64,000 nt of DNA from Oenanthe sinensis (GCA_028671895.1 JAPMAC010000209.1:20172501-20236500), one strand, 5' to 3'; positions 45,712 to 54,898 are shown, counted from the first letter of the stretch. A program made the numbers and translations. The notes: a model not told the origin generated them from the sequence alone.

Positions 45712-46325
45712 TCCCTAAAGAAAAATTTGAAACCACAAACTCATCTGTCAATAGTCCCCCTGTTGTTGACAAGAAGACAGATAAAACAGGACAAAATAAC
45801 TCTAAGAAAAATATTAACATAGGGTACTTGTCTAAGTCTAAGTTGAAAGAAAGGCTAGAGAACTTATCAAAGTCCACCAAAACTAGGAGAAATAGGAATG
45901 GTAAGGAAGGCATTAATAAGACTAATAATTATCAAAAAGATCCTAATGCTCCTAGAAAGAAGTGTTATAGATGTGGCAACCACAACCATTTAGCTATAGA
46001 TTGTAAAACAAAAATTGAGATGAAATTAGAGTCTAGTCCTTCTCAGACTCTGAAAAGTCACTACATACCACAGAAACCTTGTTATCACTATGGTAGCATA
46101 TTTCATTCTATTTATATGTGTAGGGACTATCATGATTTGTATTACAATTTTTATGAGCTAAAATCTTCAATTGATAAAAGTTGGTATGACACTGTTAAGA
46201 CACCACCAGAGTGTAAAGCAACAAAAGAGACAGGTAAACCAAAAGGGAAAATTACTAAGCCTGTTTCTCCTAAAGTTAGTAGAAAAGGATCCAAAACTGT
46301 TTGGGTCCTCAAAACATCTAACTAG
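45708..46325 (+). pseudogene. gag: Sirevirus Gag C-terminal part, element F
   Basis: Continuation of Gag in another frame; the first codon is a GTG within the protein, not a start. It has a Lys-rich stretch (INIGYLSKSKLKERLENL), an intact zinc knuckle (CYRCGNHNHLAIDC, about 45960-46005) and a third, damaged one in which the second Cys is Tyr (CYHYGSIFHSIYMC, about 46078-46120). It ends with VWVLKTSN and TAG at 46323-46325. Element C ends its Gag at the same place, with WVPKST and a stop. Confidence 0.78.
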
Positions 46326-46336
46326 TTGCTTTATGT

Positions 46337-47392
46337 ATGCAGGGAACCAGGGTAAAGAAGGTAACCCTAATCCTGGACAGTGGATGCTCAGGACATATGA
46401 CTGGAAAGAAATCCATGCTTACAGACTTTGAGGAAATGGCTGGCCCAGAAGTATCCTTTGGAGATGGCAACAAAGGACAAACACTGGGATATGGCAAGAT
46501 TGTACTTGGGAATGTCATCATTGAACAAGTAGCTCTAGTTGATGGCTTAAGGCACAATTTAATAAGCATAAGTCAACTTGGAGATAAAGGTTACCATACT
46601 GGCTTTGACAACAAAGAGTGTCTTGTGACTCACAAAGAAACAGGCATTGTGGTTTTCAAAGGACACAGACATGGTAACATTTATGAAGCCAGCTTGGAGG
46701 ATTGCATAAACAGTGAAGTCACGTGTCTATACAGCAAGGCCTCAACTGAAGAAAGCTGGAAATGGCACAAGAAACTGTCACACATCAACTTCAAAACACT
46801 CAACAAGTTGGTGAAACAGAATCTTGTAAGAGGATTACCACATGTTGATTTTGTGCAAGATGGACTTTGTGAAGCATGTCAACTTGGAAAACAAAGGAAA
46901 TCATCCTTCAAGAGCAAGACAATTAACACCATTTCTGAACCCTTTTATTTATTGCATCTTGATTTATTTGGTCCAGTAAATGTTATGTCAATTAACAAAA
47001 ATAAATATACTCTTGTTATTGTAGATGATTTTACAAGATTCACATGGGTTTTCTTTCTACATTCAAAGGATGAAGCTTCACAACACATAATAGACCATAT
47101 CACTTTTCTGGAAAGAAAATCAAAGAAAACAGTAAGAATTCTGAGGAGTGACAATGGTACTGAATTCAAGAATTCAATCATGGAGGACTACTGTGCATCA
47201 AAGGGAATTACTCAACAATTTTCTGCACCAGGAACTCCTCAACAAAATGGAGTTGTGGAGAGAAAGAATAGAACACTCATAGAAGCTGCCAGAACAATGT
47301 TGGCAGAGTCTAAGCTACCAGTATATTTTTGGGCTGAAGCAGTCAATACAGCATGTTTCACTCAAAACTGCACTTTAATAAACATGCAATGA
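46337..47392 (+). CDS. pol: Sirevirus protease and integrase, element F
   Basis: An open run of 351 codons; the frame opens at 46322, overlapping the Gag stop by four bases. Protease active site LDSGC (residues 13-17). Integrase zinc domain: H144, H149, C178, C181. Catalytic triad present with the expected 35-residue spacing between the last two: D209 (HLDLFGP), D272 (RSDNGTEF), E308 (VVERKNR). The core ends with the WAEAVNTACF stretch. A TGA at 47390 interrupts just before the KTPYEM motif; the frame continues unchanged after it. Confidence 0.87.
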   Translation: MQGTRVKKVTLILDSGCSGHMTGKKSMLTDFEEMAGPEVSFGDGNKGQTLGYGKIVLGNVIIEQVALVDGLRHNLISISQLGDKGYHTGFDNKECLVTHKETGIVVFKGHRHGNIYEASLEDCINSEVTCLYSKASTEESWKWHKKLSHINFKTLNKLVKQNLVRGLPHVDFVQDGLCEACQLGKQRKSSFKSKTINTISEPFYLLHLDLFGPVNVMSINKNKYTLVIVDDFTRFTWVFFLHSKDEASQHIIDHITFLERKSKKTVRILRSDNGTEFKNSIMEDYCASKGITQQFSAPGTPQQNGVVERKNRTLIEAARTMLAESKLPVYFWAEAVNTACFTQNCTLINMQ

Positions 47393-47407
47393 AAGACTCC
47401 CTATGAA

Positions 47408-48628
47408 ATGATAAAGGACAAGAAGCCAAGTGTGAAACACTTTCACATATTTGGATGCAAGTGTTATGTGCTGAAAGTACATCCTGAAAATCTAAGCAAA
47501 TTTGAAGCCAAGGCAGATGAATCAATTTTTCTTGGATATGCATCAAACACAAAAGCAGTCAGAGTGTTTAATCTCAGAACCAAAATTGTTATGGAATCTA
47601 TTCATGTTGCATTTGATGATAAAAAGTTTACAGGATTGCAGGATGAGTCAGAGTCTACCACACTGGAATTTAAAAATCTAAAAAGTTCTGAGATAAATGA
47701 AGAAGAAGAGGATGAAGACCCTCAAATAACTCCTGAACCAACACAGGAACCTGCACACTCTGAGGGGGAGCCAAAAATTTCAACTCTAAATAATTCAGAG
47801 TCTAACAGATCAGGGTCTACCCAGATAGAGTCTAGACAGACAGAGTCTAACTCATCAGAGTCTGGATCAAGCAACTCTGAATCCTTGTCAGAGTCAATAA
47901 ATTTAGGGGGAGCCTCTTCAATTGAATCTCACTCAATTACAGAAGATGCAAATGACTTAGGGGGAGCTTCAAGTTCAAGAACCAATCTTCCACCAGCTAG
48001 AAAACGGACAAGGGATCACACTCCTGACTTAATAATTGGTGACCCTGAGAGTGGTGTACAAACAAGAACAACCACTCAAAATGAATGTCTTTATAGTTAT
48101 TTTCTCTCAAAGAATGAACCCAAGAAAATTGAGGAAGCCTTGCAAGACCCTGATTGGATTATTGCAATGCAAGAAGAATTGAATGAATTTGAGAGAAATA
48201 AAGTGTGGAAACTTGTACCAAGACCTAGAAATAGATCAGTTATTCATGCAAAATGGGTGTACAGAAATAAACTTGATGAGAATGGAACTGTAGTAAGAAA
48301 TAAAGCAAGGTTAGTTGCAAAAGGATACTCACAGGAGGAAGGAATTGACTATGATGAAACTTTTGCACCAGTAGCAAGATTGGAAGCTATTAGAATGTTT
48401 CTGGCCTTTGCAGCTCATTCCAAATTCAAGGTGTATCAGATGGATGTGAAAAGTGCATTTTTAAATGAAGAATTGGAAGAAGAAGTCTACATGGAGCAAC
48501 CACCAGGATTTGTTGATCCAAAGTTTCCTGATCATGTTTACAGGTTAAACAAGGCACTATATGGATTGAAGCAAGCACCTAGAGCATGGTATGAAACTCT
48601 TTCAAAATTTCAAAATTTCTTCTTGTGA
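47408..48628 (+). CDS. pol: Sirevirus integrase C-terminus, linker and RT N-terminal half, element F
   Basis: Same frame as the previous entry; the ATG is internal. It has the GKCYVL-type integrase tail (FGCKCYVL; FLGYASNTKA), then an acidic and Ser-rich linker (about residues 80-195) carrying many ES pairs encoded by CAGAGTCT and two AGGGGGAG tracts, then RT: DPDWIIAMQEEL, WVYRNKLDENG, KARLVAKGYSQEEGIDYDETFAPVA (pattern typical of copia RT), YQMDVKSAFLN, YGLKQAPRAWYETL. It ends in TGA at 48626 after a deletion of about 116 bp relative to C. Confidence 0.85.
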   Translation: MIKDKKPSVKHFHIFGCKCYVLKVHPENLSKFEAKADESIFLGYASNTKAVRVFNLRTKIVMESIHVAFDDKKFTGLQDESESTTLEFKNLKSSEINEEEEDEDPQITPEPTQEPAHSEGEPKISTLNNSESNRSGSTQIESRQTESNSSESGSSNSESLSESINLGGASSIESHSITEDANDLGGASSSRTNLPPARKRTRDHTPDLIIGDPESGVQTRTTTQNECLYSYFLSKNEPKKIEEALQDPDWIIAMQEELNEFERNKVWKLVPRPRNRSVIHAKWVYRNKLDENGTVVRNKARLVAKGYSQEEGIDYDETFAPVARLEAIRMFLAFAAHSKFKVYQMDVKSAFLNEELEEEVYMEQPPGFVDPKFPDHVYRLNKALYGLKQAPRAWYETLSKFQNFFL

Positions 48629-48629
48629 A

Positions 48630-49523
48630 AAGTTTAGTCAACTAATGCAGTCAAATTATGAAATGAGCATGATGGGAGAGTTGAACTTCTTTTTGGGGCT
48701 TCAAGTCAAACAGAATGATGATGGAATTTTCATCAATCAAACAAATTATGTGAAAGAACTATTAAAGAAGTTTGATATGCAAGACTCTGCAACTGCTAAA
48801 ACTCCCATGTCTACAGCCACTAAGCTAGACACAGACTCAAAGGGTAATAAAGTTGACAACACTAGCTACAGAGTTATGATTGGCTCATTGCTATATTTAA
48901 CTGCTAGTAGACCAGATATAATGTTTGCAACTTGTCTATGTGCTAGATTTCAAGCTGACCCTAGAGAATCACATTTAATAGATGTGAAAAGAATTTTTAG
49001 ATATCTCAAGGGGGCACAAACTCTTGGACTTTGGTATCCTAGAGAGTCAGATTTTTCACTAATTGGCTATTCAGATTCTGACTATACAGGATGCAAAGTA
49101 GACAGGAAAAGCACAACAGGACAATGCCAGTTTCTTGGCAACAGATTAATTTCTTGGTTTAGCAAGAAACAACAAACTGTATCCACCTCAACAGCTGAGG
49201 CTGAATACATTGCAGCTGGAAGTTGCTGTGCTCAAATTCTGTGGATGAGAAATCAATTACTTGATTATGGACTAAAATTCTCAAATATTCCTATGTATTG
49301 TGATAATACTAGTGCTATTAAAATTGCAGAGAATCCAGTCCAACACTCCAGAACAAAGCACATTGATGTCAGGTATCACTTTATTAGAGAACACGTTGAA
49401 AATGGTACTGTGACACTTCACTATGTTCCAACTGACAGACAGATTGTAGACATTTTGACAAAACCACTTGATGAGTCTACCTTTCTCAGACTGGTAGGTG
49501 AATTAGGTATGTTAAATATGTAA
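48630..49523 (+). CDS. pol: Sirevirus RT C-terminal half and RNase H, element F
   Basis: The true pol sequence resumes at about 48630 (CEKFSQLMQ), in a different frame; the codons from 48591 are an out-of-frame artefact. It has MSMMGELNFFLGLQVKQ, the thumb region, RNase H with GYSDSDYTGC, STAEAEYIAA and CDNTSAIKIA (the acidic residues are present), and the conserved end TKPLDESTF, then a natural TAA at 49521. The block with the YVDD active site, present in C at 12070, is absent, so the RT cannot be catalytic. Confidence 0.86.
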   Translation, partial: KFSQLMQSNYEMSMMGELNFFLGLQVKQNDDGIFINQTNYVKELLKKFDMQDSATAKTPMSTATKLDTDSKGNKVDNTSYRVMIGSLLYLTASRPDIMFATCLCARFQADPRESHLIDVKRIFRYLKGAQTLGLWYPRESDFSLIGYSDSDYTGCKVDRKSTTGQCQFLGNRLISWFSKKQQTVSTSTAEAEYIAAGSCCAQILWMRNQLLDYGLKFSNIPMYCDNTSAIKIAENPVQHSRTKHIDVRYHFIREHVENGTVTLHYVPTDRQIVDILTKPLDESTFLRLVGELGMLNM

Positions 49524-49995
49524 GTGATCAAAAATTACAAGAAGCAAGGTATGTACTTTAATTATAGTCCCTGACTTAACACACTGTGATTAATTATTAT
49601 TGCAAAATTTTGTTTGGTATTTTACCTTGACAGACTCTAGTTTTTAGACTCTGACGAGTCTATAGACTCTGACGAGTTTGTAGACTCTGAGAGTCAGTAG
49701 ACTCTAAGAAAAATATCGCCTAGATTCTGAAACGGTTAAAATTCGCGCCTGCAGACTCTGATTGCATTTAAAATGTTCAAATGACTTGAAATAGGCGGTA
49801 ACAGTTATCTTTTGACTAGAGACAGGCTGTAGACTCGTGTGTATTTTATGCAACTTGAACAAAATAGAATTTTTCATACAATTTACTCACTTGTTTATTG
49901 CAATTGATTTCTACGGCAAAAATATTCACAGAGCTTTTTACGAACCCTAACTAAATTCTTCAAGCTTTTCCATCACTTTCCACTCAACAACTCTA
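49524..49995 (+). other. Spacer between pol and third ORF of F
   Basis: 472 bp of non-coding DNA with at least six AGACTCT words (49630-49775), the reverse complement of the LTR orientation of the CAGAGTCT motif. A pyrimidine-rich stretch lies just before the ATG at 49996, and a possible splice acceptor (TTCACAG) is near 49931. It shows that the third ORF is not simply a readthrough extension of pol. Confidence 0.7.
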
Positions 49996-52710
49996 ATGGT
50001 TGTCGTTTCTACTGTCATGAGAGGACCCAAGGCAATTGCTTTCACATTTGGGGATTTCGAGTTCATGACCACAAATCATGTTGCTGCTCTTGGAGAAAAG
50101 AAAGGGGTAGACGCTGACTACTACCCTATGATGGATTTCTTGGAGCAATCCGAGCTACACTACATTCTCAAGGCATCACCAGTCATTCACATGGATGCTG
50201 TATCACAAGCATGGAGCACTGCAAAGGTAGTTGATCCTTCTCAGGATCAACCAGGTAAAATAATGTTTACCTTTGGTAACTTTACATTTGATGTTACTGC
50301 TGATGTTATTAATTCTGTGTTTAAATTACCAGTTAAACAATCTTTTGATGAAATTGTTTCTGATGCTGAAATTAAAGATATGTTTAAATCACTAGGTTAT
50401 TCTAGTAGTTTAGAAAACATGAGTAAGTTAACTAGGCCTTATTTGAGAAAAGAATGGTCCTTTTTCTTCGATCAAATTGTTAAGTATTTTACTGGTAAGT
50501 ATAGTGGATTTGATGCTATTACTGCTATTACTTATCAAATTGGTCACAGTCTCCTATTTGATAGAGTAATCAACATTGGTGATATGTTGCTCACTCAAAT
50601 GGGAGCAAAATTAAATAATGTGCATGAGGGGAGAAAGAAAGTATACTATCATAGATTTCTTATGATTCTCCTCAATCACTTCATTCCTGACATGTCAACC
50701 AAGTTGGCAGATGATTGTTGTGTGCAGACATACAAACAGCAAATGAGGATATTATCTGACATTAAGAGAATTGATGACAAGAAGAAGAGTCTACCTGCAA
50801 TGACATATCCACAGGTAATGCAGGTAAAACTCTCATCCTACAAACCTTCTCTCTACAATGCTTCATTTTTTGGTGGTGAAATGGTGCAAGAACAAGTAAT
50901 GGAGAGTCCCCCTGCACCTACCCCAGTCACCCAATCCCCTTCAATTACACAATCTTCCAAACCAAAATCTAAAAAGAAACCCACCTCTGGTGTCTCTCAA
51001 CAGGCACCAGTTGTAAAGAGGAGAAAATTGATTCAATCTAGGCTTATAGATGATCACAGTGATGAGGAGCTCAATCCACTAGAGAAGCAAGTTGTTGAAG
51101 GACTTTCTTTTCTAAAGGAAGGTCATGATACACTTGATTCTAACCTTCAAGCCAAGTCTGTAGACTCTCAAAAGGCTACAGACTCTGTAAAACCTAGGGA
51201 AGCACATCAGGATTCTCACATTGAGTCTCCTGAGAAATCTTTTGCTCAGAAGTACAGAAGGTTAAGGAAGGCTTATTCTACACACACACAGAGGCCTATT
51301 ATTATTACTAACCCTGTTTTGCAGGAAACAGATGCTCCCAAGGCTCCTGCAGAGCCAGACTCTGAAAGCAAGAAAACACCTGAACCAGAGTCTAATATTG
51401 AGTCAGAGTCTAGACTGCCTTTAGACTCTGATCATGAAACATTTTGGGAAGGAATGCCATTGGATGCAGTCTCATGTCTAATTGATGAGATCATTACTCC
51501 AAGTGATGAGGCACTGTTATTCTTATATCCTTTGGTGGAATCAGTTGAAGATCCAGGGCAATATCAGACTAAATCTCAAGTCTTGGATTTTCTTTCAACC
51601 TATGAAGCCCTAAGGAAGAGAATGGAACAGGAGCTACAAATGTCTGCACAGGATGTGGTCAAAAATCTATACAGCTACCTATTCAAATCTTCATTCCAAG
51701 TACAAGCAGCTGGGCTCATAGAAGGCAGAACAAATGAAGTTCTCAAAGCACTAGGTGTGCCAGACTCTGAACAACAAATCACAAAGAAGCCTAAAAAGCT
51801 TAGCATCTACAAAAGGAGAAAATCAGAGTCTGTTGCTGAGTTGGAAACTGAGATTGAGCAACCAGTTTTTGACTATGAAGCAATTTGGGATCATGGGATT
51901 ACCTACAGGACATCTATTGCTTGGATCTCTACCATTCAACCATTTTCAAGGGAGGTGGTTGATTTTCTTGTCCAAAATGTAGGTAAGGTGGCCAACAAAT
52001 ACATCTATCCGACCTATGAAAGTAGATTGGATCAACTCAAGGGCTCACATTTTCACAAGATTGCAAGGGAACTGCAGGATTCCTTTCACTTGACTCTTAC
52101 CCAGGCCATCAAAGCACTCCATGCCAGGATGTTTCTTAATGGACACTTGGATGCATTAACTATGGTAGAACCACAGGAGGTAGCAGGTGATGCAAGGCAG
52201 TTGGAGGTTGGGACTAGTGCACTAGTGGTGACTAGTGATAAAGATGCTCAATCTGCCTCACCCACACAAGAACCACCTAGTCAGAGGTTGGGTGATAGTG
52301 GGGCAGGGGAGTATGCTGTTGGGCCCTCATTGACAACTCACCAAAGAGCTGATGAGAAACCCAGTGATATGGGAGAACAGACTCTGATGGATGCTCATGA
52401 TGAAATTTCCCAATCTATTCTTTTAGAGTCCATCCACCTTGAGGGGGAGTCTCATGCACAAACAGTCAAAGATGGTAACACTCAGACTCTGACTTCTAAT
52501 GAAGTCATACTGAAGCAGTCAAAGTCTAGAGTAGATCCTGAGACTGGAATACTGGAGCAAACAGACTCTGAAAAGAGAGAAGATGCTAGTAAGGGTTCAG
52601 AATCTGTTGATGCTCACCCCTTGGTGGAAACCCATTTGAAGGGGTTCCCCTCCATCAAGGTGGTTCAGGTATTGAAGCACCATTATTATCTCTCAACCCC
52701 TCTTCTGTAG
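49996..52710 (+). CDS. Sirevirus third-ORF (envelope-position) protein, N-terminal part, element F
   Basis: 904 codons from ATG 49996 (MVVVSTVMRG). Parts: an N-terminal domain of about 260 residues with FTFGNFTFDV, KEWSFFFDQI and INIGDMLLTQM, shared with element B; a Pro/Ser/Lys-rich linker (about 300-350) with a basic KKKP...KRRK stretch that could be a nuclear localisation signal; a Ser/Glu/Asp linker encoded by CAGAGTCT/AGACTCTG words (about 380-480); a helical domain (about 490-740); and an acidic tail. No clear transmembrane helix or signal peptide is seen. The stop TAG at 52708 follows a frameshift near 52620, because A continues in another frame. Biochemical function unknown. Confidence 0.78.
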   Translation: MVVVSTVMRGPKAIAFTFGDFEFMTTNHVAALGEKKGVDADYYPMMDFLEQSELHYILKASPVIHMDAVSQAWSTAKVVDPSQDQPGKIMFTFGNFTFDVTADVINSVFKLPVKQSFDEIVSDAEIKDMFKSLGYSSSLENMSKLTRPYLRKEWSFFFDQIVKYFTGKYSGFDAITAITYQIGHSLLFDRVINIGDMLLTQMGAKLNNVHEGRKKVYYHRFLMILLNHFIPDMSTKLADDCCVQTYKQQMRILSDIKRIDDKKKSLPAMTYPQVMQVKLSSYKPSLYNASFFGGEMVQEQVMESPPAPTPVTQSPSITQSSKPKSKKKPTSGVSQQAPVVKRRKLIQSRLIDDHSDEELNPLEKQVVEGLSFLKEGHDTLDSNLQAKSVDSQKATDSVKPREAHQDSHIESPEKSFAQKYRRLRKAYSTHTQRPIIITNPVLQETDAPKAPAEPDSESKKTPEPESNIESESRLPLDSDHETFWEGMPLDAVSCLIDEIITPSDEALLFLYPLVESVEDPGQYQTKSQVLDFLSTYEALRKRMEQELQMSAQDVVKNLYSYLFKSSFQVQAAGLIEGRTNEVLKALGVPDSEQQITKKPKKLSIYKRRKSESVAELETEIEQPVFDYEAIWDHGITYRTSIAWISTIQPFSREVVDFLVQNVGKVANKYIYPTYESRLDQLKGSHFHKIARELQDSFHLTLTQAIKALHARMFLNGHLDALTMVEPQEVAGDARQLEVGTSALVVTSDKDAQSASPTQEPPSQRLGDSGAGEYAVGPSLTTHQRADEKPSDMGEQTLMDAHDEISQSILLESIHLEGESHAQTVKDGNTQTLTSNEVILKQSKSRVDPETGILEQTDSEKREDASKGSESVDAHPLVETHLKGFPSIKVVQVLKHHYYLSTPLL

Positions 52711-52822
52711 GATTATTGAGTGCACCCTCCACATTGAGTAAAAAATATCTGAGAGGCTGGCACTAGACCAGGCAAAAGGAGAGGTAGAAAAGGCTGTAGA
52801 GAGCCTGAGTGAGATTGAGAAA

Positions 52823-53725
52823 GTGGGTGCCCAACCCCACTGTGAGCATGAGAGATTAGGGTATCCTGAACCTAGCTTTACTTATTGGGATCAAGATTTT
52901 CCAAAGAGTTGGTCCAATGAGTTGGAGCAGGGGATGGATGACAATTCACTATGTCTGATTGTGGAGATTGGCAAACAGAAGGAGGCTCTTGCTGCTCAGA
53001 AATCATTTACACAGAAACCTCATCTTCATCTGGTGGATTCTCTAGCAAGGAGAGCAGATAGAGTCATGGAGGCTTTGGTGGATAATCCTGTAATTATAAC
53101 TGAGGCTGCAAATTTGAAGTCAGAAGAACCACTCTTAATCATGCCTATAAGGGCTAGACTTCCAGAGTCTACAGTCTCTGATCACTCTCAGGAGGACTCA
53201 GGGTCTATAGTCCCATTTGCAGTTTCGGAGTCTACACCACCACCAGAGTCTACACCTCCAATCACAAAGCTAGAGCCCGTTGCTGAGGAGTGCACTTCTG
53301 AATATGATGATCACGTTACTCCTTCTTTTATCTATTTTGATCAGGTGTTTCATCAGTCTTGGGAGTCTGCACAGCAAAGAGGCATAAATGATAAAGATTC
53401 TTTTGAGTGTATTTTGGATATTCATCATTCTGAGAGACTTAAAGCTTTTCAGAAAAAATCATTTCAACAGGAACATGGTTACTATCCTGGTGAAGAAGAT
53501 CAAGTCTTAGATGGAGCTGTTAAAGGGGAGTTACCTGATGTTGCTGCTCAATTATCCAGTGTGGTCCAGGACATTTCTCATATTAAAATCAAGCTCACTG
53601 GTGTTGATAATACAACTTCTCTGCTCAATACAAGATTTGACAGAATTCACTCCCTTCAATTATCCAAAGAGGTTGCATTCAAAGATGCTCTAGCTGCTAT
53701 CACTACAACTCAAGCCTCTCTTTAA
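52823..53725 (+). CDS. Sirevirus third-ORF, middle part, element F
   Basis: Homologue of the 363-1709 ORF of A, in the shifted frame; the first codon is internal. It holds the two copies of the SFxYxDQ motif (about 52874-53008 and 53324-53464) and most of the coiled-coil stretch. It ends in TAA at 53723 where A has a sense codon, so the stop is mutational. Confidence 0.75.
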   Translation: MGAQPHCEHERLGYPEPSFTYWDQDFPKSWSNELEQGMDDNSLCLIVEIGKQKEALAAQKSFTQKPHLHLVDSLARRADRVMEALVDNPVIITEAANLKSEEPLLIMPIRARLPESTVSDHSQEDSGSIVPFAVSESTPPPESTPPITKLEPVAEECTSEYDDHVTPSFIYFDQVFHQSWESAQQRGINDKDSFECILDIHHSERLKAFQKKSFQQEHGYYPGEEDQVLDGAVKGELPDVAAQLSSVVQDISHIKIKLTGVDNTTSLLNTRFDRIHSLQLSKEVAFKDALAAITTTQASL

Positions 53726-53740
53726 ACTACAGTTTCTGAT

Positions 53741-54334
53741 TTGACCACCAAGGTTGATTCAGTTATTGCAGCCCAGGCTAATATCTCCACTGTTCTTGAG
53801 CAGATTCTTTTGGCTGTCACCAGTAATTATGATGTCAAAAAGGGGGAGAAGGAGAAGCAAGGTGAGTCCTCCAGGAGACATAAGGATGAGGGATGCAAGG
53901 ATAAATCAAGGGGAGTTAAAAGGAGGAGAGATGGTGATGATAGAGATAGTTCTCATGGTTCTAAGGGTCCTGATGGTGTGCAACAAAAGCAATCTGAAGT
54001 AGCAAGAACTCAAACACACCAATCAGGGACTGAACATGGGAAATCAGGGTCTAAGTCAGACTCTGATAAGCAAAGGAATAAATCAGACTCTGATGAAACT
54101 CAAGAACCTTCTTACTGGAAATGCAGTCAATCAAATCTGCAACTTAGAGCTAGAAAGAAGATAGGTCTTGGAGGATTTGAAGAATCTGACATTGACAGAA
54201 CATCTACTCTAACCAGGGATCCTCAATCCTTGACAGATAGGCAGTTTGAGAAGATCACTCAGAAGCACTTAAATAAAGTGGTGTCTGCTCAAATTGTTTA
54301 TAATGTTTTTGAAACAAAGATACAAGGAGGTTAG
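53741..54334 (+). CDS. Sirevirus third-ORF, basic tail region, element F
   Basis: Same frame as the preceding piece. End of the coiled coil (TTKVDSVIAAQ), an AAAAAGGGGGAG purine tract at about 53837, a Lys/Arg/Asp/Ser-rich low-complexity stretch with KSDSDKQRN and KSDSDETQE encoded by CAGACTCTG words, then a conserved stretch (TLTRDPQSLTDRQFEKI). It ends at the TAG 54332-54334 that A also has. Confidence 0.72.
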   Translation: MTTKVDSVIAAQANISTVLEQILLAVTSNYDVKKGEKEKQGESSRRHKDEGCKDKSRGVKRRRDGDDRDSSHGSKGPDGVQQKQSEVARTQTHQSGTEHGKSGSKSDSDKQRNKSDSDETQEPSYWKCSQSNLQLRARKKIGLGGFEESDIDRTSTLTRDPQSLTDRQFEKITQKHLNKVVSAQIVYNVFETKIQGG

Positions 54335-54349
54335 GGAGGTACAGAAAAG

Positions 54350-54898
54350 GTGAAAAATGAGATGCTGGTTTACTTCTTAGAAGGTGGAAGTGTAAGATGG
54401 ATTAGTCAATCAAATTTTATCTTTTTCAAACAGGCTGAGGAACTACAGTATATCAAATTTCTTCTTCAAATTGTTTATGAAGTTAACAAGAGCAAAGAAG
54501 CTGTCACACACAAATGGTTCAAGGAGATTGATAGGAAGCTGACTTTGCACAGACAGGCAAATCGACAAATGGGCAAATTTTCTTTAAAATATGTCGATAC
54601 TGAGGGAAATGATCAAGTCATGCCATTGGAAGAAAAACATATTAAATTTCAAAAAGGTGTGGGTCAGTACTTTGGGTTTCAGCCTATGAGTGGGAAAGTT
54701 AGTGTTCTGATATTGAAGGACTTAAAAGATCAAGAAAGCAGTGCAAATGATTTGAGAGTAGCTTACTGTCAAATCAAATGATCAAGTGAAGAAATGAAGA
54801 AATTGAAGAAATTTATTGGTGAGGCTCTGGCAATTGTGGAGGAAAATATGCTGAATTCATTTTTGAAAAACAATCCAGCCTTTGAGAAGATTAAATGA
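54350..54898 (+). pseudogene. Sirevirus third-ORF, C-terminal domain, element F
   Basis: The frame continues after the shared TAG. It encodes YFLEGGSVRWISQ, then a helical Lys-rich domain, and ends NPAFEKIK at TGA 54896-54898. One extra stop (TGA at 54779, TGC in A) interrupts it. The domain is very similar to 2001-2549 in A, and the high similarity up to the shared terminus suggests it was translated in the ancestor. Confidence 0.72.

Noticed and set aside
49996..54898. Third ORF as a true viral envelope gene
   Set aside because: No signal peptide, transmembrane helix or cleavage site seen; position alone supports the envelope-like label.
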